From: an uncultured Lachnospiraceae bacterium
GTDB lineage: Bacteria; Bacillota; Clostridia; Lachnospirales; Lachnospiraceae
Reading direction: 5' to 3'
Assembly: GCA_910578555.1 (NCBI GenBank)
Contig: CAJTPS010000008.1
Span: forward strand, 32,438-96,437
Length of the DNA: 64,000 bases
Below the pieces are notes generated by a model. It was given only the letters and a program-made list of their open reading frames with translations, was not told the DNA's origin and made no database searches. The position numbers were made by a program, and so were the translations under genes. This document shows, in pieces, positions 51,963 through 59,853 of the stretch (within the stretch, counting starts at the first letter, position 1; every line of letters begins with the position of its first letter).

Positions 51963-52868
51963 CTACTTAATATTCAGCTTTGCAAACAGATCCCCCAGAC
52001 TGGTTCCAACGCTTTCGCTGGAGCCGTACTGTTTCACATCGATCTTCTCTATTTCCTCCGCCTGCTGTTCCTCCAACGCTTTCATACTCAGTGAAATCTT
52101 CCCGTCATTGGTGTTTAAGACTTTTACCTTAACCTTATCGCCGACCTTAAGCACCTCCGAAGGCTTCTTGATTCTCCTCTGACAGATCTGGGAAATGTGC
52201 ACCAGACCGCTTAAACCGTCCTTCAGATCCACAAACGCGCCATATGTCTGCAGGCTCTCTACCGTACCTTCCAGAACCGTGCCGGGTACGATCATCGCCA
52301 CTTTATGATCATGCTCTTCCTTCTTCTTTTCCCTTAAGATTTCTCTTGCGGACAGTACCAGCTTCTCTTTCTCCCGATCCACCGTTATGACTCTTACCTC
52401 CAGCGTTTTTCCTTTATACTCTTCGAGATTCTCCACATAGGAAATGTCAAGATGCGATGCCGGTATAAAACCTCTAATTCCTTCCAGATATGCCACAACG
52501 CCCGCGTTTACCACATCGCTTACCTTCACGCTGATATTTTTCTTTTCCTCCATGTAACCCGCAAGTACGTCCCAGGCAAGCACATCGTTCGCCTCTTTTC
52601 GGGACAACAGAATATTCCCCTGGCCGTCATCTGTTTTTACTACGGTTGCCTCAAGCACATCGCCCTCATGCACATCCGCCATCAGAGAGAAATGCGGATC
52701 GTTACTCATGTCTTCCGCCTTGATAATTCCCTGCGTGTAATACTTGAGATCCAAAATCACTTCCTCTTCATTCACAGCAAGCACAGTGCCCTTGATGACA
52801 TCGCCCTCGTTAATCGTGCGAAAAGATGCTTCCAGTTCTTTCTCATAGTCTTTCATTGTCTCTTCCAT
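51963..52868 (-). CDS. S1-domain RNA-binding protein (ribosomal protein S1-like)
   Basis: A 301-residue protein with three S1 domains: about 20-90 (GDVIKGTVLAVNEEEVILDL), 105-175 (SVKVSDVVNAGVVAYLEGIRGFIPASHL) and 190-260 (GTVLEGTVESLQTYGAFVDLKDGLSGLVHIS). This is the short S1-like form of clostridia, which binds mRNA or the ribosome. ATG 52868 has GGGGTGA 8 bp upstream; the GTG at 52922 has no spaced site. Acidic ends are normal. Confidence 0.88.
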   Translation of the reverse strand: MEETMKDYEKELEASFRTINEGDVIKGTVLAVNEEEVILDLKYYTQGIIKAEDMSNDPHFSLMADVHEGDVLEATVVKTDDGQGNILLSRKEANDVLAWDVLAGYMEEKKNISVKVSDVVNAGVVAYLEGIRGFIPASHLDISYVENLEEYKGKTLEVRVITVDREKEKLVLSAREILREKKKEEHDHKVAMIVPGTVLEGTVESLQTYGAFVDLKDGLSGLVHISQICQRRIKKPSEVLKVGDKVKVKVLNTNDGKISLSMKALEEQQAEEIEKIDVKQYGSSESVGTSLGDLFAKLNIK

Positions 52869-53190
52869 AAGTTCGTCACCCCATTCTGAATCATTTTCAT
52901 CAATCACCCGCCGCCGGTTCACTCCCGAAGGCTATAGGATTATTGACCGGTTACAGTATAACATAATTTCTGAAACAGGGCTATAGTGTACGCAAATATC
53001 ATTGGTGTGAAGGCTCGGCTGCTGAAGATCCACGATAGAAGTCTGTAAAATTTGCAACACCCGTATAAGCTATGTTATAATAATTAACCGAAACCGGCGC
53101 CGGAATACGGAATACGAAGTGAAAGCCGGATAGAAATTTTATATGATTTTGTGTGTATCAATTGCGACAAACAACCAGGAGCACAGGCTG
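52869..53190. promoter_or_regulatory. Divergent promoters of the S1 and ABC-2 genes
   Basis: Plus strand: TTGCAA (53052-53057) and TATAAT (53076-53081) are 18 bp apart with an extended TG, serving the exporter. Minus strand: extended TGT-TATACT (-10 at 52955-52960), serving the S1 gene. A CCGGCGCCGG palindrome-like stretch lies near 53093. No gene is seen. Confidence 0.65.
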
Positions 53191-54207
53191 ATGAATGAGA
53201 ATGTAATAGAACTGAAAAATGTCCGTAAAGAATTTGTATCTACAAAGCACTATCCCGGATGGAAGGGTGCTGTGAAGGGACTGTTCACAAAGGAAAAAGA
53301 GCGGAAAATCGCCGTCAATGATGTTTCACTCTCCATAAAAGCCGGCGAAATCGTCGGATATATCGGCAGCAACGGTGCCGGCAAATCTACTACCATTAAG
53401 ATCATGTCCGGAATCCTGACCCCGACAGCCGGTATCTGTCTGGTAAATGGTCTGGAACCATATCGCAGCCGGAAGACAAATGCCAAAAATATCGGTGTCG
53501 TATTCGGACAGCGTACCCAGCTCTGGTGGGATCTGCCCCTCAGTGAAACCTATACCGTATTAAAAGAGGTCTATGAAGTCAATGACCGCGACTTCGAGGA
53601 ACGTATGGCTTTCTTCCATGAGGTTTTGGATTTGCAGGGATTTATACATAACACCGTCAGAACTTTATCACTGGGTCAGCGAATGCGGGCGGACTTAGCG
53701 GCGGCACTGCTCCACAATCCGAAAGTGCTCTATCTTGACGAGCCGACGATCGGACTCGACGTCGTAGTAAAAGACAAGATACGGCAGGCAATCCGGGAAA
53801 TCAATGAGAAATACAATACCACCGTGATTCTGACGACACACGACCTGAACGATATTGAAGAACTGTGCCAGAGAATCATCATCATAGATGAGGGCCGGAA
53901 AATCTATGATTCTACTTTAAACCAGCTGAAAAAAAATTACGGCTGCCGTTGCAGTATCCTTTTTGAGTGGAAAGAAGCGCCAGACGAAGCGCAGCTCACC
54001 GCCCTTCATACTATGGGAGAAAATGTAGAATTTACCCGTCAGGACAATGGCGTGAGAATCAGCTTCAGCAAAAATGAAACGGCTGTTGCAGACGTGATCG
54101 CAAAGGTAATGGGAACAATCGAGGTCAAAGATATTCAAATAAAAGAAACAGAACTTACGGACATTGTCAAGAATATCTACCAGAACGGAACAGGGCAGGG
54201 CACTTGA
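53191..54207 (+). CDS. ABC-2 type exporter ATPase
   Basis: A 338-residue ATPase: Walker A GSNGAGKSTTIKIMSG, signature LSLGQRMRADLAAALLH, Walker B VLYLDEPTIGLDVVVKD, H-loop TTHDLNDIEELC and a C-terminal domain. FGQRTQLWWDLP is typical of the COG4586 group that pairs with two ABC-2 permeases (the next two genes). ATG 53191 has CAGGAG 9 bp upstream. The substrate is unknown; drug, lipid or peptide export is possible. Confidence 0.9.
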   Translation: MNENVIELKNVRKEFVSTKHYPGWKGAVKGLFTKEKERKIAVNDVSLSIKAGEIVGYIGSNGAGKSTTIKIMSGILTPTAGICLVNGLEPYRSRKTNAKNIGVVFGQRTQLWWDLPLSETYTVLKEVYEVNDRDFEERMAFFHEVLDLQGFIHNTVRTLSLGQRMRADLAAALLHNPKVLYLDEPTIGLDVVVKDKIRQAIREINEKYNTTVILTTHDLNDIEELCQRIIIIDEGRKIYDSTLNQLKKNYGCRCSILFEWKEAPDEAQLTALHTMGENVEFTRQDNGVRISFSKNETAVADVIAKVMGTIEVKDIQIKETELTDIVKNIYQNGTGQGT

Positions 54208-54250
54208 CTCATTGCCCGCGGAAATCAAACCGACAGCACGGGAGATCAAT

Positions 54251-55069
54251 ATGGCGCACTTTTTAAAAATTTACTGGACATTCGCGTTAAACCAGATAAA
54301 GTCAAATTTTGTATACCGATGGGGATTTTATCTGCATATTCTTCGTAAATTCCTCGGTATGTTCATCTACTATTATCTGTGGATGGCGATCTATGCAAGC
54401 TCCTCCACGGGGCAGCTTGGCGGTTTTGACCGGAATGAAATGATTCTGTATGTGTTTATGTCCTATACGATTTCAGATATTGTTATGATCGGCATTTCTT
54501 CCGAAATCGGATATGACGTGCTGGACGGCAGCGTGGCAATGAATCTGATTAAACCGATCAACTACCGCTGGTATCTGACCTTTCGGGCGCTGGGTACCAT
54601 GATCTACCGAATCATAGTGCCGTCCCTGTTTATCTGGATCGGTCTGGAAATTTACAAGGTATTCGGTCTGGGAATGCCGGTCAGCAATCCGCTCACTATA
54701 GTTTTATCGTTAACGAGTATTGTTCTCAGTTTTTTCATATACGCTTTTTTTGATTATTGCTTCGGCATGCTGGCGTTTGTCACCACTTATATTTTCGGCA
54801 TGACGATTATTAAAAATGCGGCACTGAATTTACTGACAGGAAAGCTGATTCCAATTTCCTTTTTCCCGTTGTTTCTACAGAAAGTTTTTGCATTCCTTCC
54901 CTTCACTGCCATGACATACGTTCCTGTTATGATTTATTTAGGAAAATATTCTGAAGCGGAAGCGTTCATGCAGATCGGGAAACAGGCATTATGGGTTGTC
55001 ATTCTATATCTTGCGGGAAGTTTGTTATGGAAACGGATTGAAAAACGAATTGTAATTTTGGGCGGCTGA
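54251..55069 (+). CDS. ABC-2 permease (COG4587 type)
   Basis: A 272-residue membrane protein with about six helices, opening HFLKIYWTFALNQIKSNFVYR. The gate region EIGYDVLDGSVAMNLIKPINY is shared by this permease group. ATG 54251 has GGGAG 6 bp upstream; the longer frame overlaps the ATPase. It forms a complex with the ATPase and the next permease. Confidence 0.85.
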   Translation: MAHFLKIYWTFALNQIKSNFVYRWGFYLHILRKFLGMFIYYYLWMAIYASSSTGQLGGFDRNEMILYVFMSYTISDIVMIGISSEIGYDVLDGSVAMNLIKPINYRWYLTFRALGTMIYRIIVPSLFIWIGLEIYKVFGLGMPVSNPLTIVLSLTSIVLSFFIYAFFDYCFGMLAFVTTYIFGMTIIKNAALNLLTGKLIPISFFPLFLQKVFAFLPFTAMTYVPVMIYLGKYSEAEAFMQIGKQALWVVILYLAGSLLWKRIEKRIVILGG

Positions 55070-55120
55070 CATCGATCCCGCACAGGAAGCTGTCCGTCAT
55101 TGCCCGATGGGCTTCTACTG

Positions 55121-55160
55121 CATAGGACGCACTTTGCATGAAATAGAAAATGCATCCTGC
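55121..55160. repeat. Partial copy of the 15.4-kb palindromic element
   Basis: CATAGGACGCACTTT is identical to 15448-15462, followed in both by C, ATGAAATA and, a few bases on, CCTGC. The second arm of the 15-bp stem is altered here. It lies between the two permease genes. Confidence 0.6.
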
Positions 55161-55203
55161 GGCGCCAAATGCGACAAGGCATGAGAAAGGCATGGTTACT
55201 ATC

Positions 55204-56004
55204 ATGAATAAATTTGCCAGATATATCAGGCTGTATCGAATATTTGCGGTACAGTATATGAAAACAGTCCTGCAGTCTAAGGTAGACTTTTTTGTTGGTT
55301 TAGGCGGTTTCCTGATTTCTCAGGCGGCCGGTCTGGCTTTTCTGTATCTCGTTTTTGAGCAGATTCCGTCTATACAGGACTGGACTTTGGAGCAGATGCT
55401 TTTCATCTACGGATTTGCGCAGATCCCGAGAGGGCTGGATCATCTGCTGACCGATAACTTATGGATGGTCGGATGGCAGATGGTAATCAAAGGGACTTTT
55501 GATAAATATATCCTGCGCCCGATGAATATCTTTTTTCAGATTATATGTGAAAAAGTACAATTTGATGCAACCGGCGAGCTCCTGATTGGTCTGTTCTTTG
55601 TCGGGCGTGCGGTCGTAAACGGAACCGTACACCTGACGTTACCCAGGGTCGTATTTTTTATTATTTCAGTCATCGCGGGAAGTATCATTTATACTTCCAT
55701 TAAACTGGTTTTAGCCTCTATTGCATTTTGGATTAAAAACAGTTCGCCGCTGATGACCACGCTGTATGACACGGCGGATTTCGCTAAATACCCGATTGAA
55801 ATCTATGCACGCCCCATTCAGATCGTGCTGATGACGGTTCTGCCATTTGCTTTTGTGGCTTATATACCGTCTACCTTTTTCCTGATTAATGCAAATATAT
55901 GGAAGACAATCGGCGCGGAGTGTATCATTGCGCTGGTGTTCTGGCTGTTTGCATACGGCGTGTTTAAGAAAGGGCTTACGGTTTATGAGAGTGCGGGGAG
56001 TTAA
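55204..56004 (+). CDS. ABC-2 permease (DUF990 / COG3694 type)
   Basis: A 266-residue membrane protein with about six helices, matching the second permease of this exporter class (RYIRLYRIFAVQYMKTVLQSK, GLDHLLTDNLWMVGWQMV, FDKYILRPMN). ATG 55204 or 55192; the nearest AAAGG favours neither. Gene order ATPase, permease, DUF990 is conserved in Firmicutes. A 134-bp gap with a repeat precedes it. Confidence 0.85.
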   Translation: MNKFARYIRLYRIFAVQYMKTVLQSKVDFFVGLGGFLISQAAGLAFLYLVFEQIPSIQDWTLEQMLFIYGFAQIPRGLDHLLTDNLWMVGWQMVIKGTFDKYILRPMNIFFQIICEKVQFDATGELLIGLFFVGRAVVNGTVHLTLPRVVFFIISVIAGSIIYTSIKLVLASIAFWIKNSSPLMTTLYDTADFAKYPIEIYARPIQIVLMTVLPFAFVAYIPSTFFLINANIWKTIGAECIIALVFWLFAYGVFKKGLTVYESAGS

Positions 56005-56703
56005 TTAATAAAAAACCTTATCCGCCAGGATTGCTTCGATCAGATGTACGCTGGTCGCTGTCCCATTCGACTTTCTGTTCATCGCAATGTCCTGGATAAT
56101 GTCATCTGGGTACTGTGGTATATCCTGCTGTAAAAAGAAGCGCCGAGACAATCAATCCGTTAAGGATTCACTGTTTCGGCGCTGGACTCTACGTTTACCA
56201 GTATTTCTTTTTTACATCGCTTACAGTATGCAGAATATTTGATGATCACCGTGTCCGGCAGGATTTTGATGAAATGTTCGGTACCGCGTACGGGATATCT
56301 GTACCATTGGAACGTCATGTCTTCTTTAGAAAAAAGAATATTTTGGCGGGTGTGCCCCTTCCCGCATTTCTTTTGACCCATAGGGTGCGTAGCAGCACAA
56401 TCTCTACTTCAAAATATTCTCATCTCTAATTCTAGTTACATTTTACAATATTTATTCCTTCTTGAATTGCTAAACCGAATAATTAACCGGCAGGCGTAGC
56501 CCTCTCCTGCATCTCTCGGGTTTCCCCTGTCAATACCATCGGCGTGTGGTCGCTACGGAATTTACCACCTCGATTAACTATTCGGGTAAAGCCATATTAA
56601 TATATGCATATTATAAATCTCTTATTCTTTTTTTGTAAAGAGGCTTGTTATTCCTGAGCCGCTGGGGGACTTGATAAATCTATTTTAATTGCGGCGGTAC
56701 GAA
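56005..56703. other. Decayed mobile-element region
   Basis: About 700 bp with no intact gene. On the minus strand it holds a KTR-protein remnant (56160-56381), a 46-codon frame ending at 56010 whose last residues read LIEAILADKVFY, and another short frame ending near 56484 (GGKFRSDHTPMVLTGETRE upstream of the stop). None has an adequate start and I recognise no family for the last two. These look like fragments left by an integrated element. Confidence 0.45.
56160..56381 (-). pseudogene. Remnant of a cysteine-rich KTR protein
   Basis: A 73-codon frame. From WYRYPVRG to CKRCKKEILVNVESS it follows the KTR protein carried near tetracycline-resistance and conjugative elements, normally WxxCPxCG...DT...CxxCKxExLxxV. 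The first Cys pair has been lost (YPVRG for CPxCG), while the second (C..C) is kept. This points to decay. KTR proteins have no clear known function. Confidence 0.5.
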
Positions 56704-57198
56704 TTAATTAATCCCCGTAATCCCCGGCTTCCCGTCTACAGATTGGAAGATAATATTAGGCGTGGCATCTCCCATAATAAAGCCTGCCTTCGTTTCCTCC
56801 AGTGTTGAAACGTCTACCGCCGCAATTACCGCACATCTCTCCTCCGTAAAAATAACATCAATGCCCAATTCCATAAAAGCTTCTCTGCTTTCAACAACCT
56901 CACCGTTTACTGCAAGCGGGTAAGTGCACAGATCCGCAAGCGCTTCCAGATCCCGATCGGCCATCGCCGCCTGAATCTGTTCTGCAAATGCTGCTTCGCC
57001 CTCGGCTCCTTTTTCCTCCGCATCAGCATTCGAATCGTTCGTCTCTTCCGTTTCACCCTCTGACGGTTCGTTTTCTGCCTCTGCCTCCACTGCCGGATCA
57101 TCCTGCACCGGCAAGACATTTCCTGTTGTCTGTGTTCCGCATCCTGCACAGGCAAGTGCCATGATTCCTGCCGCCAAAATTAACTTCCATTTTTTCAT
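56704..57198 (-). CDS. Lipoprotein of unknown function
   Basis: A 164-residue lipoprotein. Lipobox CAGC (Cys20) is followed by an acidic Glu/Asp/Asn linker to ~65, then a ~95-residue domain (AAFAEQIQAAMADRDLEALADLCTYPLAVNG...) like NTF2/SnoaL-style small folds, judged by eye only. AGGAGG precedes the start. It stands alone, between the decayed element and the AgrA-like gene. Confidence 0.75.
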   Translation of the reverse strand: MKKWKLILAAGIMALACAGCGTQTTGNVLPVQDDPAVEAEAENEPSEGETEETNDSNADAEEKGAEGEAAFAEQIQAAMADRDLEALADLCTYPLAVNGEVVESREAFMELGIDVIFTEERCAVIAAVDVSTLEETKAGFIMGDATPNIIFQSVDGKPGITGIN

Positions 57199-57340
57199 AA
57201 ATTTTCCTCCTGATATTATGTTTTTTCACTTGCTGAGTCTGCACCCATTTTATCCCGTCGGTATTTTAGCGTCAATTTCACTTTTTCGCATTTTACGGCC
57301 GATTCTTCACAATCAGGCGTGAACTTCATGGTTGAATCGG

Positions 57341-57369
57341 TTGATAAACCTATTTAACCTAGGTATAAT
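57341..57369 (+). promoter_or_regulatory. Promoter of the AgrA/AgrC-like pair
   Basis: TTGATA (57341-57346) and TATAAT (57364-57369) are 17 bp apart, about 30 bp before the start codon. A near-consensus housekeeping promoter. Confidence 0.8.
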
Positions 57370-57400
57370 TTTTAGTGATACTCTGAGAGGATAAGCATAT

Positions 57401-58135
57401 ATGAAAATAACGATTTGTGACGACAGCATCAAAGATCTGCTTAAAGTAGAAAAAATACTATTAAAATATAAAACACTATATCCGGACAAAAACTTTGAAC
57501 TTGAGAAGTTCTCTGATCCGTCCAGACTGTACCATAAGATATCGGAAGGAAAGCTGGCGGATATCTATATATTAGACATGCTGATGCCGGGGCGGACAGG
57601 TATTGATCTCGGCAACCTGATCAGAGAAGCCGGCGGCGAAAGCATTATCATCTATATTACTGCATCAGACGACTATGCTCTGGAGGCTTACGGGGTACAT
57701 GCAGTAAGGTATCTTCTAAAGCCGATCAATGAAAATAAATTGTTTGAGGCGCTTGATTATGCCCTGTCTTACACAAAAGTAAAAACGGAACCCCTGTATC
57801 TGATCAAGACGAAAGACGGCTTAATTCAGCGGCCCTATTCCGGAATAGAATATATTGAAAACGCCAGCCGGAGACTGGAAGTGCATCTGTCCGGCGGGGA
57901 GGTCTTTAAAACACTTTTTATCCGCAAATCTTTTGAAGAAGAGATCCGGGAAATTGCAGAGAAACCTAATTTTCAACAGATCCATAAGTCTTTTCTGATT
58001 AATTTCGACTATGTAAAGCAGTTGACGCAGGACAGCGCGGTTATGGAATCCGGCAGACGGCTTCCGGTCAGTAAGTCGAGAGCCGCAGAAGTCAAACGGG
58101 AATATCTGCTCTTTGTTTCCGGAAAATACAGGTAG
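57401..58135 (+). CDS. LytTR-type response regulator (AgrA-like)
   Basis: A 244-residue regulator. Receiver about 1-120 with phosphoacceptor D59 (YILDMLMPGRTGIDL) and the conserved Lys of RYLLKPI; LytTR DNA-binding domain about 135-240 (YIENASRRLEVHLSGGEVF, QQIHKSFLINFDYV, LPVSKSRA). Such regulators control peptide quorum sensing or bacteriocin genes. A GHKL kinase gene follows directly. No agrB or agrD is in the window. Confidence 0.9.
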   Translation: MKITICDDSIKDLLKVEKILLKYKTLYPDKNFELEKFSDPSRLYHKISEGKLADIYILDMLMPGRTGIDLGNLIREAGGESIIIYITASDDYALEAYGVHAVRYLLKPINENKLFEALDYALSYTKVKTEPLYLIKTKDGLIQRPYSGIEYIENASRRLEVHLSGGEVFKTLFIRKSFEEEIREIAEKPNFQQIHKSFLINFDYVKQLTQDSAVMESGRRLPVSKSRAAEVKREYLLFVSGKYR

Positions 58136-58144
58136 GTGAACGGC

Positions 58145-59449
58145 ATGATTTATGTTAAAGATATCTCATATATGTTAAGCCATGTATTCTTCATGGTGTT
58201 TATCTATCTGTTCTCGATACATCGTTATTCCAAAGGGAAAACGATCGGCATCTGTCTCGCTGCCAGTCTGGTGATGAATGTGCTGGACTACTTTAAGCTG
58301 AACCTGTTCGCCGACAGCCCTCTGTTTTACTTCTTTTCAACGATCGCACAGATTGCCGTGGCACAGTTTACAGGATTGTTTATCTCCAAAAAAAGAGACA
58401 GTAAAATGCTCTTCATCAGTCTCAGCGCCTCCAATTATGTAATTGTAGGCAGTATAACGGCCTCCATCCTATATATCCTTACCGGCAGTGTCTTTGCGGC
58501 AATTGCCGGAAACCTCGCCATGCATCTTGTAATCCTGCTGGTGCTTTTCTGTAAAATAGGCAATATTTTTCATCAATTTTGCGAGCGGGACCTGGCGAAA
58601 AGCTGGTGGGGATTGTGTCTGATTCCCATATTTTTCTTTTGCAGTTTCTCCTGCATCGCCTTTTTTCCCTACACGCTTTATGAACATCCGGAAAACATTC
58701 TTGTCAGTATCTTTTTAATGATTACAATGCTGGTTTCCTATGTCGCGGTATTACGCTATCTGGACAGCGAGACAAGACAGGCAGAAGAATATTGGAAAAA
58801 TGTGATGTTTGAATCCTACATCAAAGGACTGGAGAGTCAGAACTATCTGGTGGAGCAGTCGGAACAGAATCTCAAAATATTGCGGCATGATATGAGACAC
58901 TATTCCATGATGATCAGTTCCCTGTTAGATCAGGCGGAATATGATGAAATCAGAAATATAGCCGGGCACATCAGTGAAGTGATAGACGAAAACAAAGTCA
59001 ACCGATATTGTGAAAATCTGATTGTCAATTCGATTCTCATGAAAATGGCGCAACAGGCGCAGTTCCTTCATATTGATTTACATTTAGATGTCCTGATACC
59101 AAAGCAAATCCCGGTCAATGAATATGAACTTGCCATGGTCATCGCCAATCTGTTAGAAAACGCATTATTCGGTCTGGAAAATATCGCGCGGCCAAAGCAA
59201 TATGTAGATGCGAAAATACATTGTACACAGGAATATCTGTTGATCGATATAGAAAATGAATGTGAAGCGGAAATTCATTTTGATTCTCTGACCGGGCTTC
59301 CCAAAAGCCGGAGAGGAAAGGGACACGGGCTTGGAATGCAGAGCGTGCAGGCTTTCTCCGATAAACTGGGCGGAAACATTGACTGTTCCTGCGAGAATAA
59401 CCGCTTCCGAATCATACTGTTTGCGAAGTTTACACCACATACTGCATAA
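58145..59449 (+). CDS. GHKL sensor kinase (AgrC-like)
   Basis: A 434-residue kinase. About six helices fill the first ~200 residues. The phospho-His motif is KILRHDMRHYSMMI and the ATPase domain has the N-box LLENALFGL and GHGLGMQSVQAF, as in AgrC/GHKL_5 kinases. ATG 58145 has GGTG 6 bp upstream; the GTG at 58136 is the alternative. It starts 9 bp after the AgrA-like stop. The ligand could be a cyclic peptide or something else. Confidence 0.88.
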   Translation: MIYVKDISYMLSHVFFMVFIYLFSIHRYSKGKTIGICLAASLVMNVLDYFKLNLFADSPLFYFFSTIAQIAVAQFTGLFISKKRDSKMLFISLSASNYVIVGSITASILYILTGSVFAAIAGNLAMHLVILLVLFCKIGNIFHQFCERDLAKSWWGLCLIPIFFFCSFSCIAFFPYTLYEHPENILVSIFLMITMLVSYVAVLRYLDSETRQAEEYWKNVMFESYIKGLESQNYLVEQSEQNLKILRHDMRHYSMMISSLLDQAEYDEIRNIAGHISEVIDENKVNRYCENLIVNSILMKMAQQAQFLHIDLHLDVLIPKQIPVNEYELAMVIANLLENALFGLENIARPKQYVDAKIHCTQEYLLIDIENECEAEIHFDSLTGLPKSRRGKGHGLGMQSVQAFSDKLGGNIDCSCENNRFRIILFAKFTPHTA

Positions 59450-59476
59450 AAGAGCAGATCCTATGATCCGCTCTTT
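59449..59476. terminator. Bidirectional terminator between convergent genes
   Basis: AAAGAGC and GCTCTTT form the stem, with a GATC...GATC inner pairing. It includes the last codons of the minus-strand receiver gene and directly follows the kinase stop on the plus strand. Confidence 0.7.
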
Positions 59477-59841
59477 CTCAGTACATTCTCTATGCGCTCG
59501 TGCAGGTCCTGTGTTTTAAAAGGTTTGAGAATATAATTATCCGCCCCCAGCATAAAACTTTCCAGAACCGTATTCTTATCGTTCTGCGACGTAAGCATGA
59601 TCACAGGAATATCCTTGCATTCCTCCATTTCCCGAATCTCGCGCAGCGTCTCCACACCATCCTTGGATGCCATCCGGACATCCAGCAGAATCAAATCGGG
59701 TCGATTTTTCTTCAAATACTGCAGCGCACGTACACCCGAATTTAAAGGTGTAACCTCATATTTATCCTTCAGTGCCTGCTCAATTGTCGCCAGGCTGATG
59801 CTGTTATCGTCCACAGCCAGTATTCTACGTTTGATACCCAT
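59461..59841 (-). CDS. Single-domain response regulator
   Basis: A 126-residue receiver: acidic pair DD (11-12), phosphoacceptor D54 (LILLDVRMASKDG), Thr in MLTSQN and Lys in YILKPF. No output domain. It begins 12 bp after the hybrid kinase gene, so it could take phosphate from that kinase's Hpt domain and act by protein contact. Confidence 0.9.
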   Translation of the reverse strand: MGIKRRILAVDDNSISLATIEQALKDKYEVTPLNSGVRALQYLKKNRPDLILLDVRMASKDGVETLREIREMEECKDIPVIMLTSQNDKNTVLESFMLGADNYILKPFKTQDLHERIENVLRKSGS

Positions 59842-59853
59842 TTGTTTTTCCTC

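Noticed and set aside
56115..56429. 104-codon plus-strand frame
   Set aside because: Lies antisense to the KTR remnant and has no ribosome site or recognisable domain.
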